Shown here in pieces: positions 57,118-64,000 of a stretch of 64,000 nt of DNA. Source of the stretch: Metarhizium brunneum (taxonomy: Eukaryota > Ascomycota > Sordariomycetes > Hypocreales > Clavicipitaceae). The notes under the pieces are model-generated. The model was not told where the DNA came from, searched no databases, and was given only the letters and a program-made list of their open reading frames with translations. Position 1 is the stretch's first letter; each line of letters begins with the position of its first letter. Location of the stretch: assembly GCF_013426205.1 (NCBI RefSeq), contig NC_089422.1, positions 2,294,001 to 2,358,000 on the forward strand. Reading direction: 5' to 3'. The position numbers were made by a program, and so were the translations under genes.

Positions 57118-59859
57118 ATGCCTGGGGCTTCTAGCCTATTGGCATCAGCCTTCGGGCTGCCCCGGTCGCGGTCGCAGTCGCGCAGTCGCACTGCCAGCCC
57201 GAACAAACGTGGCGACGTCACTGATGCGACTTATTCGGCCGATTGGACTACGTCATCAACTCCGTTGAATTCAGCACCTGACTCACCGTCTGTTCCCGCG
57301 ACTCCAACGTTTGCTGGAAGCGCCTTTGGCAGTCCTAGGCACCTCCCGAAAATGGCAGACAGTGCCGTGGATGTCGCCAGGGACTCCGCCCGCTCCAGCA
57401 TGGAGAAACTCAGCTTGACAAACTACCGCCAGGAGCTGGACAAGTTGAACGAGAAATCTCAGCGCTCGAGCCCAGATCGTACCGGGGACTCAAGTAGGTC
57501 CAGCATGGAGAGTGGCCGCACGAGCATGAGTGCCGACTGGCCTACCCATCCCTATGAGCTCAACCCCATTGCCGAGCTGGACAAGCTCCCTCTCGGGTCT
57601 GAGGTGAATTTTCGAGCCAGAATTTCTACTCAGCGACAGTTATCCAAGAATCTGGACTTCCTCCTCTTCCGCGACCAAACAAACACCGTTCAGGGCGTGC
57701 TTTCTCGAGAATATCTCGACATGGTTCGATGGGTACAAAAGCTCAACTCCGAGTCCTTGGTGCAGGTCAATGGAGTGCTCAAGGCGCCTCCCGAGGCCGT
57801 CCGCTCTGCTACACACTCGGGCGTTGAGGTCGAGGTGCATTCTATACATCTTGTGAATGCAGCACATGGAGCGCCATTCACCAACTACAAACCTCCCGAG
57901 ACGCTGCGCAACCGCATGACATCACGAATCCTTGACCTCCGTCATCCCTCCAACCAGGCCCTGTTCCGGATCCGCTCCATGGTGACTCGCATGTTTCGTG
58001 AGACCCTTGAGCAGCAGGGCTTTGTCGAAATCAACACCCCCAAGCTCCAGCCCGCGGCTACTGAAAGTGGTGCGGCTGTTTTCAAAGTCAACTACTTTGG
58101 ACGCAATGCTTTTTTGGCTCAAAGCCCCCAACTAGCAAAACAGAGTGCGGTATCAGCCGACTTTGGCCGAGTATATGAAGTCGGTCCCGTTTTTCGCGCC
58201 GAAAACTCCAACACCCATCGCCATCTTACAGAGTACACTGGGCTCGATATCGAAATGTCAATTGAACACGACTACCACGAAGTTATTTGCGTCATTGATG
58301 AGTTCTTGAAGAATGTCTTCACTTCTGTTTACGCCATGCCTGAAGTCAAGGAAGTTCAGAAGCGTTGGCCAAGCAAGGAGTTCAAGTGGCTCGAAGAGAC
58401 TCTTATACTCAACTTTGAGGATGGCATTCAGATGCTGCGGGATGATGGCCGTGACGTTGAAATGGAAGACTTGTCTACCCCCGACGAGATCCGACTAGGC
58501 GAACTGGTCCGGGAGAAGTATGGCACGGACTACTATGTATTGGACAAATTTCCAGCCAGCGCTCGCCCATTCTATACGCACAAGGACCCTGAAAACCCAT
58601 TCTGGACGAGGTCGTTCGATATCTTTATCCGTGGACAAGAAATCTGCTCCGGCGGCCAGCGTATCCACGATGCCGCTGAACTTCGCGAGAACATGCAGGC
58701 GGTGGGCATTTCGGAAGACGGCATGGAAGACTACCTTGCAGCCTTTGACCTCGGTGCACCACCTCATGCCGGCGCCGGTCTTGGCCTGGAGCGAATTGTG
58801 GCTTGGATGCTTGAGCTAGGTGATGTCCGATATGCATCTCTATTCCACCGTGACCCCAAGTCACTGCCTGAGCGAGCACCCGGTCTGCCTCACCCAGACG
58901 CAGATACTACCAAGCCTCTTCGAGATGGTGCCATGCCACCTGTCGAGAAGCTTATTGCTAACTATGGCGATGCTTCCAACACCTCTTGGTTGGATGAACG
59001 ATTCAAGATTTGGAGACACCCAAGTGGTGCAGCCGTTGGCTACGTCAAGCAGGATAAATTTGCCATGATCACTGGAGATCCTCTCTGTGACAAGACTCAG
59101 TACAAAGATGTCTGTGCAGCATTCGTCAAGTTTGTTCTCTCTGAGCTCAAGCTTACTCCCGTATGGATGCTCGTCTCCTACGAGATTCAAAAAATTCTCG
59201 CTCAGCAGATGAGCTGGCGAACTCTGTCGTGCACTGAGGAACAGCGTGTTGATGCCACCAAGCACCACGCCATTAATGGTGGTGGCCCCAAGGCCAGACG
59301 TGTCGAGCGCGAGGGTGTCAAGATTCACGAAGTCAAGCCGGATGCCGACTTCATCAGACGTGCAGACGAAGCCATCGTGAACTGGAAGGCCAACCGCAAG
59401 GGCAAACAAGTGCACCTTACTGAAGTCCGCCCCTGGATCGACATGGAACACCGCCGCTACTATGCTGCCGAGAAGGACGGCAAAGTCCTGGCCATGGTGG
59501 TCTTGGCCAAGCTGTCTCCCAAACATGGCTGGCAAGTCAAGTGGGCGCTTGACTTCCCTGGTTCTGTCAACGGCGCCATTGAGGTGTTGATTGAGTACAC
59601 CCTGTCCACAATCACAGGTCAAGTCACCTTTGGCGTCGGGGTTTCCGAGAAGCTGACTCCTGGAGAGCATCTTCATGGCATTCGTGCCAGGTTCCTGGCT
59701 ACTACCTACTCTTCCATTGTGGATAGCCTGGGACTCCGTCGCAAGGCTGGTTTCCGAAGTAAGTTCGGCGCTCTCGGCGAAGAAGTCTACATTTGCTACC
59801 CGAAGCACGGTGTCGGTCTGCGGGATCTTCAACAGATTATCAAGTTCTTCCAGGACTAA
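57118..59859 (+). CDS. erdS: Ergosteryl-aspartate synthase (aspartyl-tRNA synthetase-DUF2156 fusion)
   Basis: Charges tRNA-Asp and, through its C-terminal transferase domain, moves aspartate onto the 3-beta-hydroxyl of ergosterol to give ergosteryl-aspartate, a membrane sterol conjugate of fungi. Single exon, 913 residues. Order: Ser/Arg-rich extension (1-140); OB-fold anticodon domain (about 160-265); class IIb catalytic core with motif 1 around FVEINTPKL (302), motif 2 FRAEN (359) and motif 3 GAGLGLER (552-559); DUF2156, a GNAT-like tRNA-dependent transferase (about 605-913), including HPSGAAVGYVKQDKFAMITG and ending in GLRRKAGFRSKFGALGEEVY. This is not the housekeeping synthetase, which should be elsewhere in the genome. 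A second ATG at 57352 (M79) could give a shorter form. The divergent hydrolase is a candidate partner. Confidence 0.95.
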   Translation: MPGASSLLASAFGLPRSRSQSRSRTASPNKRGDVTDATYSADWTTSSTPLNSAPDSPSVPATPTFAGSAFGSPRHLPKMADSAVDVARDSARSSMEKLSLTNYRQELDKLNEKSQRSSPDRTGDSSRSSMESGRTSMSADWPTHPYELNPIAELDKLPLGSEVNFRARISTQRQLSKNLDFLLFRDQTNTVQGVLSREYLDMVRWVQKLNSESLVQVNGVLKAPPEAVRSATHSGVEVEVHSIHLVNAAHGAPFTNYKPPETLRNRMTSRILDLRHPSNQALFRIRSMVTRMFRETLEQQGFVEINTPKLQPAATESGAAVFKVNYFGRNAFLAQSPQLAKQSAVSADFGRVYEVGPVFRAENSNTHRHLTEYTGLDIEMSIEHDYHEVICVIDEFLKNVFTSVYAMPEVKEVQKRWPSKEFKWLEETLILNFEDGIQMLRDDGRDVEMEDLSTPDEIRLGELVREKYGTDYYVLDKFPASARPFYTHKDPENPFWTRSFDIFIRGQEICSGGQRIHDAAELRENMQAVGISEDGMEDYLAAFDLGAPPHAGAGLGLERIVAWMLELGDVRYASLFHRDPKSLPERAPGLPHPDADTTKPLRDGAMPPVEKLIANYGDASNTSWLDERFKIWRHPSGAAVGYVKQDKFAMITGDPLCDKTQYKDVCAAFVKFVLSELKLTPVWMLVSYEIQKILAQQMSWRTLSCTEEQRVDATKHHAINGGGPKARRVEREGVKIHEVKPDADFIRRADEAIVNWKANRKGKQVHLTEVRPWIDMEHRRYYAAEKDGKVLAMVVLAKLSPKHGWQVKWALDFPGSVNGAIEVLIEYTLSTITGQVTFGVGVSEKLTPGEHLHGIRARFLATTYSSIVDSLGLRRKAGFRSKFGALGEEVYICYPKHGVGLRDLQQIIKFFQD

Positions 59860-60392
59860 GGTAGTGGGGCTTGTTCATCAACATTACGAGCGATGCAAAT
59901 CTCGTCTTTTTGCTGTTGGGATACAATTGATACCATGTCGGGCTATGGGAATGTAGAGCGGTGGGATAGTGAGTTTTGTCATGGCGGTATGTGTGCATTT
60001 ATGTGAGGTGGGCCAGACTGACAAGTTTGGAGGTTCGAATACTTGGCGTTGTTGGTTGGCATTCAGATACCTGTTGAGTTATTGAATCATAAACAACATC
60101 ATGAAGTCCTTACGAGGCAATATTGCATACGTGATGATTGTTGTGTCCAGAATTTGTGTGCCCAGTATTGCAATATTCAGATGTGACTAATGCTCCTTAT
60201 GAAGCAAAGGACAATCTTCATAGCAGCCTCAGGTGACCACAACCAGTTTCTTTTACCAAATATGTTATGCCAAGTTTAAGGATCATTTTTCTTTTCATAC
60301 ACTATTCAATTTACCCTTTTGAATAACCTTGCCAGTTCATTTTCATAACTCGTTCCAATCTGAATATTCAAATAACACAACCATCACACTAG
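59860..60392. other. Convergent 3' intergenic region
   Basis: About 530 bp, A/T-rich, between the stops of erdS and CYP505. No gene is seen. A GGTTCGAATAC stretch near 60032 resembles a tRNA B box but has no A box. Confidence 0.6.
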
Positions 60393-63300
60393 TTAATCAA
60401 AAACGTCGGTCAAATATCTCTCATTCCTCTGTTTATCAAACCACTCCTTCGCCTTCTCGGGAGTTGTGTTGTTGCCAGCTTCTTGGACCATATCGAGGAA
60501 TACTTCTTCCACGGCCTTGCCCACATCTTTGCTACCGCAAACATAGATTTTGGCACCAGCCTTCCACAGCTTTATAATGTCTTCGCGGTCGTGAGACAGG
60601 CGGTGCTGCACGTATTTGCAGTCTTTCGAGTTACTGGATGATCGGGAGTAGGCGCGGCGGACATCAACGGCGCCGAGCTTCTCCCAGTTGGCGAAGTCCT
60701 CGGCGTACAGGTCATCCTGTCCGGGAGAGCGGCAACCAAAGAAGAGTAGCGCTGGAGCAACCTTTCTTCCGGCTGCAATCATTGCGGCGCGTTCCTGCAC
60801 GAAGCCGCGGAATGGGGCAAGACCAGATCCGGCGCCAATGCAGATGAGTGGTGTATTTTCCGCATCACTGGGTAGATGGAAGGTCTGAGAGGGTCTGACA
60901 GCAACGTGGAGCCGTTCTCCGGCTGTGAGTGAGGAGAGGAAGTTACTGGCAACACCATAGTACGAGCCCTGGCCAGAAAGCGCAGGCTGTTCGAGCACCC
61001 CGTACGTCAGGGTCAGCTTGGTGGTGTCAGCCAAGGGGGAAGATGAGATGGAGCTAAGGTGTATCTGTTAGCCATCCTCGAGTTTAATTTCGTCATGTTA
61101 TCATGAGAAACTTACTATTGGCGGACACGCATCGGTGGTAGCATTCCCAAAAATGCTCCAAATGGAAGACTAATGGCTGGGAATTGCTCCAGGAGGTCAA
61201 TAATCGATACCCGCTTGCTTGAAATTTTTTCTTGATAATCATCACCAGCGAGCTTCTTAAGTTGCTCTACGGTATCCTTGTCTTGGGTAGCCTCTATGAG
61301 CGCTTGGAGGTTCTGCAGGTGGTTAGTATAGCATTGAGCATGTTAGGGATGCACGCGATGGTTAGCTTACTCTCTTGGTTGCCGGCTGGCTAAGCTCAAC
61401 GTACGCTCTGAGAACATCTGAAGCTGATACAGTAGCCTCGGTAGGAAGGCTAGTCGGCCTTTCCGAATGGATTTTCAGCATGGCATCCCATGACAGCTGA
61501 AATCTCTTGAAGACGCGCGAGACTGTGCTCTTGGGGTTGAAAGGAAGGACAGCGAGGTAGTCACCCGCGCGGTACGTCATATTGGTGGGCAGTTGAATTT
61601 CAATATGCTTCTTGACGGAGCCAGCATCGGTAAGAGTCTTCGTGGAGATAACAACGGCCTCTTCGACATCTTGTCTCAAGGTAGTCTTGCGGGGCACCGA
61701 TATCTCTACTGAAAGAGCATCACCTGTAGCATCAGCACTATCCTCGGCTCCGTATTTCTCTTGGAGTGCAGGCCAGAGGGAGTTGTCCTCCCAGGCTTCA
61801 AAGTCGCTGAACATGTCTCGATCGGCAGCATCGGTAGTGGCTAGAGGAAGAATACGGTTCCCGCCAAGCTTCTCTAGCGTGCTGTCAACAAGCTTGGGGA
61901 TTCGGTGGAAGGTCTGAACCCAATCATGATGGCCGCAGCCAAAGACTGTGTATGCCACATTCTCCATCTCTTTCCCCTTCAGGCTTTCAATCCAAGCGAC
62001 AAAGAGAGCGGCGTTGGATGGCGGTTGACCCTCGTAAGAAGCGGTTATAATGACAACTGGGCGATCCTTGGGTACCTTCTGGTTCGCATCATCCAGAGGT
62101 GCGATCGTGGTGGCCCTGAAACCATGGCGAGGTGCATCTGCTGCTACCCGTTGAGCCAATGCCTCACAGGTACCACTGTTGGAACCATAGAAAACGGCAA
62201 GGGGCTTGCCCTTGATAGAATTGCCAGATGCCTTTGCATCATTGACAGCGGCAGCGTGGTGTGTTGTCTCACCAACTTTTCCGGCAAGAGCTTGCTCTAG
62301 CTCCGTTGGGGTCATTTCATGTCGCAAGTTAGCTTTCATGTAGAAAGCTTTCGGCTTGATAGTCATGGTTTCTTGGACTTCGAGATTGTAGCTTGGATCA
62401 GCCATGGTGAAATTGAAGTTCTGGAAAAGCATAGCCATGCATAGCAAAGCTTCTTGCCAGGCGAACGGTCGGCCAATACAGGCACGCTTTCCGTTGCCAA
62501 AAGGCTTCCAGCAATTTGGGAACTCCTTATTCAGACGTTCAAAGTTTTCATCAGACATTCGTTCTGGTTTAAATTCCGTAGCATCTTCTCCAAAAACAAC
62601 AGGGTCCACATGGGCTTTGGTCAAAAATGCAGTAATGGGTTCGCCCTTGCGGACAAGGAACTTGCCCGCGAGCAGAGTGTCTTCGTATGCTTCGACAGAA
62701 AAGCCAGGAATGCCAGAGCTCAGTCTCAGGGTTTCTCTAAGTACCTGGGATGAAAAGTAAGAAAGACTATAACGGTCAAAAGGAGGGGCAGAAGTTTGTG
62801 ATGCATGGGCTACATACTGAGGCAGTATATGGCAATTTGGTGAGGTGGTCGACCTTGATCTTCTGACGGCCAATAACTTGATCGACTTCTTGCTGAACCT
62901 TCTGATATGTTGAAGGGTTCTTTAACAAGTAATAAAAAGAAAACGAAAGCAAGCTGGAGGTTGTCTCGTGGCCAGCGATAAGGAAGGTGATGAGCTGGTC
63001 AGTAATGTTCTCATCGCTCAGCTTCTCATGCGTGGCCGGATCAACACCGTTCAACATAGCATTTAGAAGATCCTTTCTGTCACTAGGGTTCTTCTTTCGG
63101 TTAGCTACGACTTCGTCGGCTGTATCTCTCATGATGGCGATATCATTGAAGAACTTCTCGTTTGCGGCTCGATAGAGAAAGTTGGGGGCAAATGCAGGCC
63201 GTTTGTTGCGACGACCAGCCTCTACAAGAAAGCTGCCCATGGCGGTAATGAATGGGTGCAGCTCTTCACTGTAGTATGAGTTGAAACGGAAGTCCATGGC

Positions 63301-64000
63301 GCATAGAGCCAAAGTGTCGAGGGCTAGACGAGTGAAATCATCTGAAGCGTTGATGGAGCTGTGAGGGCCGTGACGAGCAAGCTTCATGCAGAGCTGGGTA
63401 GCAATATCGTGCATTTCGTCAAACATGCCTCGAATAGAAAGGGGACCGAAAGCTGGAATAAGAACTCGGTGTGCCTTGCCCCAGTTGGGCTCATCATCGT
63501 GGGCCTGCAAGATGTGAAAACTCAGCCTTGAGGTTCAATGCTAGAGCTTGATGTTACTTACGGTGAATAAGCCATCATGAACGCCTTCTCGAACAATCTT
63601 GTCCAATGGTTAGCCTATGTCTCTGATTATGAAGAGAAGAAGTATGACAGATGGCAAGCTGGTCCAAGAAGGCAATTGGCTTACCCTTAAAGCTGACTGC
63701 AAACTCTTGTGAAACCGCTTCTCGTCACACAGCTCATTAACAAGCTCATTTGTGGAGCAAAAGACGACGGGCCGAGTGCCCAAGTGAAGTCTAAAGATTC
63801 CACCTGTGATTAAAAATTTAGAATGCGGAATCCAGAAATGGTGTAATTTTTGACCAAATCGCAGAAAGATTCGGGGAACTAAACGCACCATATGTGTCTG
63901 CCAGCCGTTTGAGGTCTTGTAATGGAGTAGACGAGAATTCGCCGAGGTTGCCGATCAATGGCAGGCCAGGTGGCTCGGGGATAGGAACTGCATCGGCCAT
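60393..64000 (-). CDS. CYP505: Self-sufficient cytochrome P450 monooxygenase, CYP505 (P450foxy type)
   Basis: Fusion of a P450 with its NADPH reductase; family members hydroxylate fatty acids near the omega end, and some act in secondary metabolism. Seven exons: 64000-63889, 63803-63685, 63597-63562, 63504-62818, 62744-61371, 61312-61116, 61053-60393; introns 57-87 nt. Product 1061 residues, normal for CYP505. P450 signs: AGHETTS (I helix), ETLR, and haem loop FGNGKRACIG with Cys about 407. Then the FMN domain from about 498 (VFYGSNSGTCEALAQ), FAD domain (YRAGDYLAVLP; RQYSIS across the last splice) and NADPH domain (GAGSGLAPFRGF, FFGCRSPGQD) ending DVFD. No membrane anchor, so soluble. Its ATG is the last codon of the window, so its promoter is not visible. 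Convergent with erdS. Confidence 0.95.

Noticed and set aside
60025..60045. tRNA B-box-like GGTTCGAATAC
   Set aside because: The T stem does not pair and there is no A box upstream.

Overview
The window reads as nuclear DNA of a filamentous ascomycete, most likely a Sordariomycete and probably Hypocreales. The basis is short introns (46-149 nt) with GTRNGT donors and RCTRAC-type branch points, an XYR1/XlnR-type regulator whose ends resemble the Hypocrealean form, and whole proteins (FAS beta, BRO1, HET-C2, CYP505) in their filamentous-fungal versions. I see no transposon, rRNA, tRNA or CRISPR. Sixteen protein genes are well supported and all have a visible start codon and stop. The last begins at the final base of the window. 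Exon boundaries were worked out by hand from splice signals and frame.

Layout. 1-8280: 5' region and fas1 (fatty acid synthase beta, +). 9186-10692: guanine deaminase (+). 11573-12709: bZIP-like protein (-). 14717-17709: xyr1/xlnR (-), with a 5.55-kb gene-free upstream region. 23264-26072: a second Zn(II)2Cys6 regulator of the CLR-2/NirA type (-), with a 4.97-kb gene-free upstream region. 31043-32803: mitochondrial ribosomal protein uS4m (-), divergent from ctf18 (33216-36155, +). 36515-38260: cytochrome b5/FMN 2-hydroxyacid dehydrogenase (-). 39099-42227: bro1 (-). 45493-48373: phospholipase D (-). 49611-50407: HET-C2 glycolipid transfer protein (+). 51816-53275: FAD monooxygenase (+). 53550-54821: alpha/beta hydrolase (-). 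57118-59859: aspartyl-tRNA synthetase fused to DUF2156, i.e. ErdS (+). 60393-64000: CYP505 self-sufficient P450 (-).

The most interesting region is 53.5-59.9 kb. An ErdS-type fusion, which moves aspartate from Asp-tRNA onto ergosterol, lies divergently opposite an HSL-type alpha/beta hydrolase that is a good candidate for the partner hydrolase ErdH. An FAD monooxygenase and a fatty-acid-hydroxylating CYP505 flank the pair, so oxidised or otherwise modified lipid products are worth considering. Many other genes here also act on lipids or membranes (FAS beta, PLD, GLTP, BRO1), though there is no evidence that they form one cluster.

The second notable region is 14.7-31 kb, where two zinc-cluster regulators lie in tandem, each behind about 5 kb of gene-free DNA. 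That DNA holds a 96-nt fold-back hairpin (30128-30223) and a smaller inverted repeat. Across the window the 9-mer TACTCCGTA/TACGGAGTA recurs eight times, always between genes.
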